Below are positions 1 through 11,640 of a stretch of 64,000 nt of DNA, in pieces; positions within the stretch are counted from its first letter, which is position 1; the number at the start of each line of letters is the position of its first letter. Under the pieces are notes generated by a model. That model worked only from the letters and a program-made list of their open reading frames with translations, made no database searches and was not told where the DNA came from. The translations under genes and the position numbers were made by a program. The stretch is taken from NCBI GenBank assembly GCA_032622095.1, contig CP136062.1, positions 152,390,875 through 152,454,874 of the forward strand, given 5' to 3'. Source of the stretch: Siphonodentalium dalli. Its lineage: Eukaryota; Mollusca; Scaphopoda; Gadilida; Siphonodentaliidae.

Positions 1-22
1 CTAATGTACCTGGAACAAAATG

Positions 23-79
23 ACCCCACTCCCAAAAGAACATAAGAGATACTCTCTTATGTACTTTTGGGAGTGGGGT
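23..79. repeat. Snap-back inverted repeat
   Basis: Two 27-bp arms (23-49 and 53-79) are reverse complements with one mismatch around a 3-bp loop. The arms contain the word ccccactcccaaaag. This could be the end of a fold-back element running off the window, or a stand-alone hairpin. No coding sequence is attached. Confidence 0.85.
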
Positions 80-268
80 ACTTTTGAAGTTCATGCATGA
101 CACTGAGGTTGGCACACATGCAGTCAGATTGCGGGCCGATGCCAATGGCTGTACCGTATACAACAATGGAACCATACAGTCCATACTGTGACGAAGAAGT
201 CACGGATAAATAGCAAAACTATCTGGTCTGGTCATATTCGAGTTATATATCGGACTCATGAGACCACA

Positions 269-380
269 GTGTAATTAAGGCACTAGTGCCCGTGTGAATC
301 TTCACTGAGCTATCCCGGGCCTTTGTGGAATTAAGGCACTAGTGCCCATGTGAATCTTCGCTGTGCTATCCCGGGCCTTT
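269..380. repeat. Two-copy 56-bp tandem repeat
   Basis: The block around aattaaggcactagtgccc recurs at an exact 56-bp offset (273 and 329), with a few substitutions. Each copy contains two small palindromes, ggcactagtgcc and cccggg. Confidence 0.85.
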
Positions 381-423
381 GTCCGAATAAACTCACAAGC
401 ATCAGTCTGGATAGATCATGTCA

Positions 424-1027
424 TTAATATTACGCCCGTATATATAAGAGATAATATTACGCCCGTATATATATAAGAGATAAGATTACGCCCGTATATA
501 TATAAGAGATAATATTACGCCCGTATATATATAAGAGATAATATTACGCCCGTATATATAAGAGATAATATTACGCCCGTATATATAAGAGATAATATTA
601 CGCCCGTATATATAAGAGATAATATTACGCCCGTATATATAAGAGATAATATTACGCCCGTATATATAAGAGATAATATTACGCCCGTATATATAAGAGA
701 TAATATTACGCCCGTATATATAAGAGATAATATTACGCCCGTATATATAAGAGATAATATTACGCCCGTATATATAAGAGATAATATTACGCCTGTATAT
801 ATAAGAGATAATATTACGCCCGTATATATAAGAGATAATATCACGCCCGTATATATAAGAGATAATATCACGCCCGTATATATAAGAGATAATATTACGC
901 CCGTATATATAAGAGATAATATTACGCCCGTATATATAAGAGATAATATCACGCCCGTATATATAAGAGATAATATTACGCATATAAGAGATAATATTAC
1001 GCCCGTATATATATAAGAGATAATATT
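424..1027. repeat. 27-bp satellite array, about 22 copies
   Basis: The unit is ataatattacgcccgt followed by atataagag, 27 bp long, in about 22 head-to-tail copies. A few units are 29 bp (an extra TA), one is shortened near 980, and several carry attac to atcac changes, with neighbouring units often sharing a variant. Because 27 is divisible by three and the unit has no stop codon in two minus-strand frames, the array yields long but meaningless open frames of 9-residue repeats. No promoter or gene is associated. Confidence 0.95.
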
Positions 1028-2159
1028 CTACCAGTATAAAACCTGGGAAACTTTTTTATGTTCTGACGTGGAACTGTATAACATTGAACAAACAATGCAG
1101 GGAATATAGCTCTTTTTTGTCAATACTTGTTCCTTAATAATCTATTTCACAGTAGGGGCTGATCCCAGCTCGAGATTGCACACTTGTTGTGACTTATGTG
1201 AGTCGATATCGCAATAAATATTGAATTTATTACCCAGGGGAAATTCCATGATTGCAAGGGACGCAAAATCGGCTCACCGTGTCACCTAATTCATGAAGTT
1301 TCGAACTGGGACCTTCACCTATATATACTGAATGTGGAATTCGTTGTTAATTAACATATATATTTTTTTTGTTTTTTGTTTTTGTTATTATTTTTTTATT
1401 GAATAGCAAAACATACACGGAATATCACAGACATACATTAGCATACGATACTTCAAGGGCGAGAGGGGAAACTATCTCACTGTCACATGCGCACTGTTAA
1501 CATATATTAACTAAGTAATCAATTAGTGCATTGTTTTTCAATGTTATCAACTTTTAGCTGGTGGAGTATGATCACCACGGGCGTAGACATACTGCCAGAG
1601 TAGATATTTATGGCATGATCTCGTCTGGAATGTGAATGCGATCACTGGTTCTTGTTATGCACTGCGTATCCGCCACAAAGGTGGCGTTTCGACGAGGTTT
1701 ATTAATTTCGAAGGGCCAGCAGGTCATAACGTGTTGCATGTGGATATTGTTCCTCACGCTGCATCGTGCATGTAGTAAGTATAAACATGAGCTATATAGC
1801 AGAGATCAAAAGTTGGCACGATAAATTTATCAATCCATGGGCCATAAATCTGCACAAAACTAATGGATTAATCCCGTCCATATATAAGAGAATGCACTGA
1901 CACAGGAACTTTAATGCTGCTCATATCTTTAATGCAAGGCATTAACGATAATGTGCCAGTGCATACTCATCACTATCTTGCAACTGCCCATTGTGATGTT
2001 TTGCAATAAATTATTGTATCTTGTATTGATATCCGCTCCCTCACTGGTTCATGAGTTTAAACCCTATTCTCAATACTCACTTCGCTTGGAAATAACAAAA
2101 TCCGATAACCATGCCCAAGGTAAAGCTGATATGTTCAAACAGAGACAAAATTAAGAAAT
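1028..2159. other. Non-coding AT-rich stretch
   Basis: No convincing gene. There is a T-rich tract at about 1362-1400. The segment about 1225-1325 (ggggaaattccatgattgcaa) is a diverged copy of about 24222-24330, so it is a dispersed repeat fragment. The word atatataagagaatgca at about 1879 also occurs near 23272. Short open frames at 1636-1824 and 1951-2154 have no recognisable domain. Confidence 0.6.
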
Positions 2160-2725
2160 TTCCATGTCAAACAATGGCTGTAACTCTGGTAAAAATGAAT
2201 GGACGAATCCTGTAGTAAATCGGTATCCTTTCACCGATCTGAGCTATCAATATACCAAAGCACAACTGAATAAGAAGATCTTTGCCCAAGTTACAAGCTG
2301 AAATTTCGGACACAAAATTTCCAAATTTCCAAGTCAAACAATGGCCGTAACTCTGATAAAAATTAAAAGACGAAACCCGTAGTTTGTGGATATCCTTTTT
2401 CCCAACCTGTGCTCTCATCATGTCAAAGGACAATAAACCCAATAATAAAGGCACTCACAGCATAATGGTTGTTGTGGACGCGCTGTGCACTAAGTCCAGC
2501 AAATGGTCATAACTCTGGAAAAAAGTGCGGACAAAACCTGCACTATGTGCAGATCCTTTCCACAATGCTGGTCTACTGACATACCAAATTACATCCAAAA
2601 TTGGACTATCGATATTTGAGCTGTATTTTGAAATATTTGTTACGGACCGATTGACGGAGAACGGACTGACGGAGGTATTCACAATATACCCCCGAATCCT
2701 ACTTCGGATGGTCGGAGGCATAAGA
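2160..2725 (+). repeat. M-repeat cluster (dispersed element copies)
   Basis: Three diverged copies of one repeat lie head to tail at about 2166-2310, 2330-2450 and 2505-2720. Their shared core is taactctggtaaaaatgaa, then ggacgaa-cccgtagta, a tatcctttcacc segment, a taccaaa-gcacaac segment and acaagctgaaat. The last copy ends with gga-cgg rich repeats (2640-2680) and a small stem-loop with a cccccgaatcc arm. Further copies are at 12255-12560, 13093-13140, 13445-13560 and, more diverged, 37500-37710. Repeats of this style are common in bivalve genomes as I recall. The element class is uncertain. Confidence 0.7.
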
Positions 2726-3429
2726 AATAGTGATGTACAGTGATAAATATCAATAACTAATTCAAGCTTAAGAGACGAGTCTCACAGTCAACAGACGTAT
2801 TTCCTGGTATAGTATGCGCATGATCAATCACGTGATTTAAATAGTCCGGCAAATATGGTGTCTATTTATGGAAGAATGCGGTAAGCCCCATCCTATATAG
2901 CCCCGTCCAACTTGGGAGGGGTTAAAAGACTAAGCTAACAATCGTATCAAATTGGAAGCTCATAATCTTCAACCAACACATTAACCCTTGATATATTAAA
3001 TGGATTCTCCAAGTCAGTTAAAAAGAGTACATCGGAATGATATATTATTGATTTGGAGGGAAGTTAAGGTGATAAAAGCAGACGACAGATAAATAAAAGT
3101 GAAGAACCATACTTAGTGAGGACATTTTTAGATAATAATTGCAACAAACGACATGTGAACTTATTATCTGAACATTTCCAGCTGATAACTACTCATAAAT
3201 GATGGTTTATTTTAGAAAGGTTTAACAGCAATTTCTCGACTTTGTCACGTTCTGTGATCAACATACAGTACAGTACTCGTATTTCAATTTGCGCAGTACT
3301 ATATTTCGCGCACCCATCGATGCGCTAATTTAAAACTGGGCGAAAAATAGTACGAGACCTAAGATTACACCAACCCACATGGAAAATGAGAGGCAGTTGT
3401 ATCTGTATATGTGCAACATATGGAACGGC
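2726..3429. other. No gene seen
   Basis: AT-rich sequence without an open frame of interest, a clear repeat or a motif. It separates the M-repeat cluster from the composite element. Confidence 0.5.
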
Positions 3430-4410
3430 CACAATGCTCCGGCTCGATTTAAGCGTAATAATTTATTCCAGTATACGTCTATGTGCAGATTGTATCATAT
3501 TGTGGGCGGATCAGACTTTAAAGCATCCGCTTTCATCCTGATATAATCAACCACCATCTACATTCACAGGATTACCCCCACGATGGTGTGCATCAGTAGC
3601 AGGCTTCGAGGATGACATGATTCCTGGTCGGACAACTGATATATTCACGGCGTCTGCAACAATCAACGGAACATGTATCGCGTGACGCGATGGCGAATCA
3701 CCACGTCGGAGATACAAACATGCATCATACCAATGAGGAGCTAATCGCGTGACGTCGGACATTACTCCCTGACACATAGTCTGTCTGCTGTACTTTACAA
3801 GCAACGAAAGGGAATATTTTAACGTCAATTGAACTTCCGGAAATGACGCCACAATGCTCCGGGTCGATTTAAGCGTAATAGTTTATTCCAGTATGTCTAT
3901 GTGCAGATTGTATCATCTTGTGGGCGGAGCAGACTTTAAAGCATCCGCTTTCATCCTGATATAACCAACCACCCTCTATATTCACAGGATTACCCCCGTA
4001 TGAATCAGTAGCAGGTTTCGAGGATGACGCGATTCCTGGTCGAACACCCGATATATTCACGGCGTCTGCAACAATCAACGGGGCATGTATCGCGTGACGC
4101 GATGGCGAATCACCACGTCGGAGATACAAACATGCATCATACCAATGAGGAGCTAATCGCGTGACGTCGGACATTACTCCCTGACACATAGTCTGTCTGC
4201 TGCACTTTACAAGCAACGAAAGGGGATATTTTAACGTCAATTGAACTTCCGGAAATGACGCCACAATGCTCCTGGTCGATTTAAGCGTAATAGTTTATGT
4301 CCAGTATGTCTATGTGCAGATTGTATCATCTTGTGGGCGGATCAGACTTTAAAGCATCCGCTTTTATCCTGATATAATCAACCACACTCTACATTCACAG
4401 GATTAACCCC
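3430..4410. repeat. 421-bp unit, two full tandem copies plus a partial third
   Basis: The unit starting ccacaatgctccgg is repeated at about 3430-3849, 3850-4261 and, truncated, 4262-4410. Copies differ by scattered substitutions and a small deletion near 3995. Inverted copies occur at 25400-25823 and, as a fragment, 35160-35265 (gtggtgattcgccatca). The minus-strand open frames in copies 1 and 2 are near-identical to each other simply because of the duplication, and match no family I know. This is the head of the composite mobile element described for 3430-4895. Confidence 0.85.
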
Positions 4411-4413
4411 TGT

Positions 4414-4590
4414 ATGAATCATTACATTTCGCCATACGGTTTATGTGAATCATTACATTTCGTCATACAGTTTATGTGAATCATTACATTTCGCCATACG
4501 GTTTATGTGAATCATTACATTTCGTCATACAGTTTATGTGAACGTTTCCCGTATGAATCAGTACATTTCGACATACGGTTTATATGAACG
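4414..4590. repeat. 31-bp minisatellite
   Basis: About five copies of tcattacatttcgccatac plus ggtttatgtgaa. The variants gccatacgg and gtcatacag alternate in the first four copies, which suggests an earlier duplication of a two-unit block. The reverse-complement array at 22170-22393 uses a longer 50-bp unit with the same core. Confidence 0.85.
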
Positions 4591-4598
4591 TTCTCGAT

Positions 4599-4648
4599 GT
4601 TCATAAACCAATAACTGAAGTCGACACTTCAGTTATTGGTTTATGAAC
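4599..4648. repeat. Perfect 23-bp-arm palindrome
   Basis: Arms 4599-4621 and 4626-4648 (gttcataaaccaataactg...) are exact reverse complements around a 4-bp loop. An identical-arm palindrome with a different loop sits at 22095-22144 in the inverted copy. Exact arms conserved between two otherwise diverged copies suggest a structural role in the element, or gene conversion between arms. Confidence 0.9.
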
Positions 4649-4895
4649 ACCGGAAACGCCTACGTCACTTCAAGCCGATCGTGTACACACGCTCGCTGCG
4701 TGTTGTTATTTGAGACTGTGTTGGAATTTGAACAATAATTATGTTACTTACAATAGTTTTTGAAAAGTTAAATTAATAATGTTCTATTAAAATGTACTGG
4801 TATATGATTATAAGGAATGACAAGTATATGATTACAATGAATGACTACAGATCGATTTGGGTCATTGGGTTTGACCAGCAGAGTAATTAACAAAG

Positions 4896-5539
4896 TACGC
4901 TTGTCTCCGGCTGTTTACCAGTCTGTGGGTTCTATATTTAGCGTGGTTTTTCCAGCAAAAATGGCGATTTCGATCTCCCCAAATTCAAATGTCCCATAAT
5001 GATGTGCTTTGAGAAGAATTAAATTCCTAAACTTATTGACAGAACGGGGATTTAGAATAGTATAGTCTGCTTGACGATATTGCATAATACTCAGCAATAT
5101 GGCAGCCAATTGGAACTCTTGTGTTTGATTTGACTGACGTTAGCCATGCGTGTTTTAGTCTATGTGCGTTTAGACATTTGTGTTGATAAAATAATCGGAG
5201 AACCTAAGCACTACATTTTGCGAAATAGTTCCTAGTTCTTCTGGGACTTTCCAACTTTACGAACGACACTTTGTTAGAATTATGTGCGCATGATCAGGGC
5301 AACGTATGGCTCTGTTCGCGTGGTGTATATATTCATATTGCGGAAGGCCACACATTGTGGGTAAAATATGGACGATGTCAGCGGTCTTATCGAGTCATCA
5401 AGGGAGATAAACCCTGCATGGTGTTTGCAAAAGTATACCGTGTGTTTATAAAACTATTTTGATCCGCGGAACCGTGTCGGGGGTAATACGCAACTAATCA
5501 TTAGGCTTGGCTGTAATGAGGGTGAATATTGTACGTCGC
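4896..5539. other. No gene seen
   Basis: Unique-looking AT-rich sequence. Small open frames (4915-5109 minus, 5271-5462 plus) have no recognisable domain. Confidence 0.5.
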
Positions 5540-5543
5540 TATA

Positions 5544-6010
5544 AGAGGGTATCACCCCTCCCCCTGAATCTTGAATACCAGTTAATTTTGGGGGGTGAAT
5601 CCTGAATACATGTTAAGAAATAATATGCGATAAATGACATACAACTTGACTGTTTTAATATACCGGTTAATTACAAGTTTGGAATTGGAACACATTTCAA
5701 ATATATTTCCGGACGCTTTCCGGTTAACGACCGAAGAGACGCCGGTCGCGTTAAGGGCGTTATGAGGCCGTTATGATACGATTGATGATTCTTTATGATG
5801 GCATGGTTGTCGAATGTGCCCAAGAAGCTATTCTACCCACTCATTCATACAGATAACTAGCACAAAATATTATTTTGCGCCATCAAAACCTGCGTCCAAG
5901 ATGTTTTGCTTGAACTCGAATACCAGTTAATTCGGGGGTATGAATCCCGCGTACGGCTTCAAAACACCCTGAATCCCGCGTACCGAAAAGGGGGGGGGGT
6001 GATACCCTCC
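5544..6010. mobile_element. MITE with GAGGGTATCACCCC termini and TATA duplication
   Basis: The left end (agagggtatcacccc) and the reverse complement of the right end (ggagggtatcacccc) match. Each end is flanked outside by TATA (5540-5543 and 6011-6014), a plausible 4-bp target-site duplication, although a 2-bp TA duplication cannot be excluded. The ~467-bp interior has no coding capacity and contains repeated gaataccagttaatt words near both ends. It is a non-autonomous DNA transposon of uncertain superfamily. Confidence 0.7.
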
Positions 6011-6015
6011 TATAA

Positions 6016-6261
6016 GCACGAAACGTTGTATCCCATGCATGTGTAACTAAGTAAACAATTATTTGCTTACAGATGCATGCATGCGCCCAGATCTCTATTT
6101 ACAACAACGACAACATAAAAAGTATTGTTTTAACAATTGTTCTGCTTTTGTTATGTTGACAAATTTTTAAAACAAAATATGGCATTTAAACTGGACCTAG
6201 TAATACAACAGAAGATTATTTGTTATTAAAAATTTAATAAAATAATTTTTGGTGTCCCTCT
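6016..6261. other. Spacer between two elements
   Basis: AT-rich, with no gene and no repeat that I can see. Confidence 0.5.
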
Positions 6262-6755
6262 TACTCTAGTAGCTCATGGTGGTTTTGTATGCACTTGTAT
6301 ACGTCCAGAGCTAAACTCTTCATTCATCAACTAATTGAAGGTCCAGGAACAATATTTGGTTGGTAACACATTTCCCATTGAGGGCGAAATGGGTGAAATG
6401 GCCACGCCCTTTTTTCCGAGAAGTACTACCATCCGACGTGATTATATCTCCAGAACCGTTGGACATAGGAGGTTGCCTGACCACTAAAAATTTGCGGAAT
6501 GGCCACATTATGGGGGTCAGTAATACATTTTCATATCCAAAAGTCAATGGTTTTTAAGATAATTGCTAAAAACCCCAAAAACTCCATTTTTAAGGGCCCG
6601 AACCAACATTTTGGGGTTCAGCACTTTTATCTCAAAGCTGAGCCCCGAATTAGAATTGTATTGATCTATATCCATCGGTGCCACATACAGGTATAATTTC
6701 TGTACCATTATCGGATGAGATTCACCTTCAAGGAGCTCTTGACCCTGAAAATCCA
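6262..6755 (+). repeat. Left ~490-bp inverted repeat arm
   Basis: Pairs with 9920-10410. Landmarks are aactaattgaaggtccagg, gggtgaaatggccacgcc, cggttttt-like cgttggacataggaggttg and ttttaagataattgc. The open frames on both strands here (6320-6756) are not supported as genes, because the opposite arm carries disrupted versions. Confidence 0.85.
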
Positions 6756-9700
6756 CATTATGGGGGGGGGGGGGGTCAGTAATACACTTTCATATCCTAA
6801 AGTCAATGGTTTTTAAGATAATTGCCAAAAACCGATTTCAGCATGTTACGCACCACAAGTATACAATACCAACAAGGCCACAACATATGTATGACACTTT
6901 TTAAAGAACTATCCACATGCTCTGACCAACTTAAGAGCACAATTGACCACACACAATGGGATTAGCTGGAAATTGCTGCTGAGAATGTGTTGACCCCGAC
7001 ACACAACATATGCTCTTCCCGACTGAACATGCCGACTGAACATGCCTTGGAAACTGGTGTGCTTTACCAAAAATCAGGTAACAATTGTACTCTAATCAAC
7101 AGAAATGTACAGATTGAACAAAACAGGTTTTCATAATTTGTTAACAACAAAGCTATGAAACATGCTAAACACTTTTACTAAATGGAATGAGCAGCTGTTT
7201 CCTTCATGCAACAGCCACATGTTGTGTAAAATGGGTATTGCATCTGGGCATAGTAAAAACATGTTGTAATCAGAAAAGAGATGACCATATATACCAGTAC
7301 ATATTTCAGAAGTAATCAATTCTTCCAAAAGGACACCTCATCTCACAAAAAGATTTAGGAAATGATGGAATCATCACTATTCAATCAATAGTAGAATGAG
7401 CCTTTGTCAGTCCCACATTAGTTTTGATTGGCCATGATAGTTGCAGCACTTGCAGGTTGAAGAAGATGAGGGTCTATAATTTCACTAACATAATTCTTCA
7501 TAATAGCTAATAGCCCTCATAACTTACCATTTTAAAGATATTTTCATTTTCAATACCACCCCAGGTTAAGTGGTCCTGCTAATTTTATATCATGCGGATG
7601 GGTACTACTGGATTGCTATGATGTTTGTAGGTCAAAGCGATTCTGTTACGAAAGAGTGCCATCATTTTACCTAAAGTTGGTTGTTTTTGCATTGTTTGGC
7701 TAATCCGAGCAATTTGTGCAAAAGTCAGTGTCTGTATGAAACATTCAAGAACATATATATTTCAAAATATTTAAAGTGTACGCTGATGTTTGGTAAACAA
7801 CAGGAATAGTCATCTCAAGTATGGCCAGTTTGTGAAAACCAGCAGCCATTATTAAAACATTTCACAATATACATGTTTTTTAATGTTTTCTACACACAGT
7901 GGCTTATCATCGATTTGTTCAGATCACTTTGCTCTACCTGAGTATCATACCGAATTTATTAGCATCACCACTAAACAGGTGATGAATACTGCCAAATGAA
8001 TATATTGTAATTGTGATATATAGGGCAGTGGAAAATAATGGTTGAGTTTTTTCTAAATATAATTCTAGTAAAACCTACACAATACCGTCTTGGTTTGAAA
8101 AAAGTCATGTTTATATAGGAGTATGGACATGCAGTGCACCAGTCTCATGAAAATTAAATGGGCTCTGCAACTAGTAACATCTGGGCTTCTGGGACCCATT
8201 AATATTGACAAATGCAACACAAATGAAAAATACATAGTAATTTTCCTCAAACATAGATTATAACCTGACAATAATAGTGTTAGAATCAGTGTACATATGT
8301 AGGCATGGCCATAGCATATTTTTTGAAATACTGCAGAGTGCAGACCATATATTTGACTAAAATATAAATGTAGTTACTGCATGTACACCACACACCTAAA
8401 GCGACTGACACACATACATGTACCTGCAGGGTTCATAATATTTGACATGTAGAGTATATATCTATAACATCCAACCAAACGGTTTACATTACGTTTACTG
8501 ACATTTTTGGAGTGGCACATATACATACATAAAAAAATAAGTCAATTTAAAGGGACGAAATGAAAAATAAAATTGTGCAACTATAATAGAGATCTATATT
8601 GCCTTACAACATCCACGAATCTACAAAAACATCTGACAAAATATGGTGGATGGCCATTTGTGATTAGTCACTGACTTCCATGTCGTTTATGTGTTTTTTC
8701 TCATGGCCAGTCTCGTATCATAAGACAAAGTTTTTCTGGGTCAGCAAACCAGTTTCAAATGGGCTGTACTTTATACAATTTCACAGCATTAAATAGTCAT
8801 TGGTAATGTGATAATTTTTCCTTGATAAGTTGAAACATGAGGGAGTATTGCATAGCATGGCTACCTGCAGAATGTAGATTTGTATGGATTTATATCTGCA
8901 TATCAACTGATGCTTGTATTTTTCTTCTAACTCACTCTGAACTCACAACGCAACAGGATTGCATTCGGAATTTCAAGCCCATAAAGCTAGACACTTTAGA
9001 ATCAAGCTTGCCAAATAAGTTTCCATGAACCTCACATGAACTCACTCAGTTGAACACAAGGAACGATTGTCAAGTTGGAAGATATTCTGTATGTATGGAA
9101 GCCCTATATTTTTAATGTGTGGATTTATTATAACTGGACTAAAGCCCTTATAAAATAATCTGAAGGATTATTTTCAGTCTTTATTACTGGATATCACACC
9201 AATAACCAATAGACATGAATTTGTTAGTTTTGAACAGGACAATATATGTTAATATTACTGCAACTGCATCTTTCTTATGACTTGTTTTCTTACAAACTCC
9301 CAAATTTGAACCAGAAACAATTTAGGGCAAATATACATTTACGTGTACATATACATATATCAGGATATAAATATAGGCAATCATGCTAGGCTAGCCATTA
9401 TTTGTTCTAAAATAAAGTACATGTTAGGGAAATTGTAGAACCTTTATACAAAATGGTGTGCAGCCAATCAAAATTGCTGTGGGACTGAAAAGACACAACC
9501 TGCTCGACTACCGAATCATACTGATTGATCGAATTGTAGTAACTCAACATTTACTAAACCTACTTGTGGGCTGAGTATAATTCAATTCAACATTAGAATA
9601 CCATAAAAAAAACATCCTGTTCTCCCATAAGTTTAAAGAAAATAACACATTGAACTCATTTACTAGTATATTGATAATGTGATATATGTCATTCCATTTA

Positions 9701-9919
9701 TAACCATTTTGGCAGCCATCTCACATCAAAGGCCATGACATCTAGATAACAAAAGATGAACTAAATCCAATTATATCACCAGGTAACCTTTTTGCAGGAG
9801 TTTTAGGTTACTGATCAAATACCCTATAATTGATGATTTCCTCAACATCATTGTTATTGGGAAAATGTCTGTTTTTTTTCATTCTACGACCAATATATTC
9901 CATCCAAAAACCTTATTTT

Positions 9920-10410
9920 CAGGATCAAGAGCTCCTTGAAGGTCAATCCCATCCGATAATGGTACAGAACATATCAGAAATGATACATGTATGGCACCTA
10001 TGGTTATAGGTCAATACAATTCTAATTGGGGGCTCAACTTTGAGATAAATGTGCTGAACCCCAAATTGGGATTCAGACCCTTAAATATGGATTTTTTTGG
10101 TTTTTGGCAATTATCTTAAAAACCGTTGACTTTTGGATATGAAAATGTATTACTGGCCCCCCATAATGTGGCCATTACGCACATTTTGAGTGGTCAGACA
10201 ACCTCCTATGTCCAACGGTTCTGGGGTATATAGTCACGTCGGATGGTAGTACTTCGCGCAAAAAGGGCGTGGCCATTTCACCCATTTCGCCTTCAATGGG
10301 AAATGTGTTACCAACCAAATATTGTTCCTGGACCTTCAATTAGTGGATTCATGAAGAGTTTAGCTCTGGACATACAAATGCATACAAAACCACCATGAGC
10401 TACTCTAGTA
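9920..10410 (-). repeat. Right ~490-bp inverted repeat arm
   Basis: Reverse complement of 6262-6755. It lacks the G-rich partial duplication seen inside the left arm. Confidence 0.85.
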
Positions 10411-10499
10411 TCTAAAACGTCGAAATTATATCAAATAACTGCATAGAAAATTCAATATCAAACAAAATAGCGTCTTTCTTGTAACAAACGTGTTATTTT

Positions 10500-11250
10500 A
10501 TACACTATACTAGCAGGTTAGCCCGCCACTGGCGGCAATCGTCAGAAACATGACAATTTAAACAAAATTTAATTAATATTTTTAATTAATTTTGTAATTG
10601 TGCCTTTTTAATTTTATAATTTAATTTTTTTTTTCAATTTTACCCGATTTGACCTTGAATTTGTTTTTCAATTTGACCCGATTTGACCTTGAATTGATCA
10701 TTTTCAAGGTCAATGTCAGGTCGGGGTCATAATTTAACCCGCCCATGACACTTCCCGTAGGTAGCAAGTTTGAGCTCAATCGGTTCGAGTTTATAAAGGA
10801 CACACACATATATAACATTTGTGGGTACCCGTTTCAAGGTGAAGATCACCTCGGGCGGAAAAGGAGACCCGATGAAAATCTCCCCCGTTCCTAGGAAGCC
10901 CTATGTACGTAAGAATCACACAACACGCTCATGTCTGGATACAGTCACGCTCACCCCGGACCCAGACGTAAGAATCACATTACACGCATACGCTCTTTAT
11001 CAACGACACTGCGGATACGAACGCTCTTTAACTATCAACGCGATTAACTCCACAGTGCCGTTTTGTGACTGGTGGTGAAGAACGGGTGCTCGGAGCTTAT
11101 CCAAAACGCCGCGACGACCATTCCCGTGGGTTTTTACCTTTAGATGGGAAGTTTGGTCTCGATCGGTGCAGCCGTTTTCGATTCTATAAAGTACAAATAT
11201 ATATATTTATATATATACGTAGACTATATAATCTAAATAGAAAGTAAAAT
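10500..11250 (+). other. LINE-tail-like / dispersed repeat region
   Basis: Contains two copies of aatttgacccgatttgacc (about 10640-10690). It also has twice the pattern 'aagtttg-gagctcaatcgg-ttcgag-ttataaag' followed by cacacatata or atatata (about 10765-10815 and 11148-11215). Sequence of the type 'aagtttggtctcgatcggtgcagccgtttt' before a short tandem tail is typical of RTE-type LINE or SINE 3' ends. This is recalled family style, not a search result. Short open frames here are not credible genes. Confidence 0.45.
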
Positions 11251-11274
11251 AGGTTTTGGAAAAATTAGCCTGGA

Positions 11275-11640
11275 ATCCTCAATACATCTTTAAATAACTC
11301 CCGCAAAATATATCTGGATTTGCTGACCGGAGAAGTATACTGGAGCTGGATGAAGTTAATAGAATAAAAAAATAAAAGAAACGCTATAAATGCTACTTAC
11401 CAACAGGAACTCAAAGTAAAACTTCCGGAAACTCAGAATATTAATTAGAGTGAGCCTCGTCAATGAGTATTTATCAAAGGGTTAATATTTAATGGCACAA
11501 CAGGTTATGGGTGCTACTAATAACATGAATTCTAAGTATAAGTTCGTCCGGAAACTAATTAGAACACCCAACATGGGAAGAGATGAGCTTTATATATCTA
11601 GATATCACGAGCATGTGCACTTGTCACTAAGTCTCCACAA
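11275..11640 (-). repeat. Direct-repeat block, copy 1, with conserved splice-donor-like site
   Basis: Diverged from 13650-13870. Shared landmarks are ttgctgaccgga, gctacttaccaacagg, aaaacttccggaaactc and gagcatgtgcacttgtcac. Read on the minus strand, the conserved core gives cctgttg followed by GTAAGTAG, a strong-looking 5' splice donor. The block could descend from an exon boundary or be a repeat. No translated domain supports a gene. Confidence 0.5.

Larger units (their letters stand above)
3430..4895. mobile_element. Composite minisatellite-bearing element, left copy
   Basis: The order is 421-bp units, a 31-bp minisatellite, a perfect palindrome (4599-4648), then a unique tail ending near gagtaattaacaaagt. 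The same order is found inverted at 21850-25823, which shows the parts move as one unit. A central tandem array between conserved flanks, with a hairpin on one side, resembles the 'pearl'/MINE or Helitron-like non-autonomous elements reported from bivalves. That class assignment is inference. No transposase, Rep or helicase is encoded. Confidence 0.65.
6262..10410. mobile_element. Long terminal inverted repeat element, 4.1 kb
   Basis: 6262-6755 and about 9920-10410 are reverse complements with scattered substitutions (tagctcatggtggttttg at the outer edge; tcaaggagctcttga at the inner edge). This gives ~490-bp terminal inverted repeats around ~3.2 kb of AT-rich sequence. A partial third copy with a 14-G run lies at 6755-6840. 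The interior has no open frame with a known domain. It may be a fold-back-type or non-autonomous DNA transposon, or alternatively two inverted insertions of a ~490-bp repeat. No clear target duplication was found. Confidence 0.65.

Noticed and set aside
486..983. 165-codon repeat protein on the minus strand
   Set aside because: Purely a translation of the 27-bp satellite; a second overlapping frame is just as open.
424..1027. CRISPR-like array of 27-bp repeats
   Set aside because: Units are directly adjacent with no variable spacers, and the context is animal DNA.
1636..2154. Two small plus-strand genes
   Set aside because: Length expected by chance, no domain, no start context, overlap a dispersed repeat region.
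3547..4264. Paralogous genes of 101 and 131 codons on the minus strand
   Set aside because: Similarity comes from the 421-bp DNA duplication; the inverted copy at 25.4-25.8 kb does not keep the frame.
6320..6756. Overlapping short genes on both strands
   Set aside because: Lie in an inverted repeat arm whose partner has disrupted frames.
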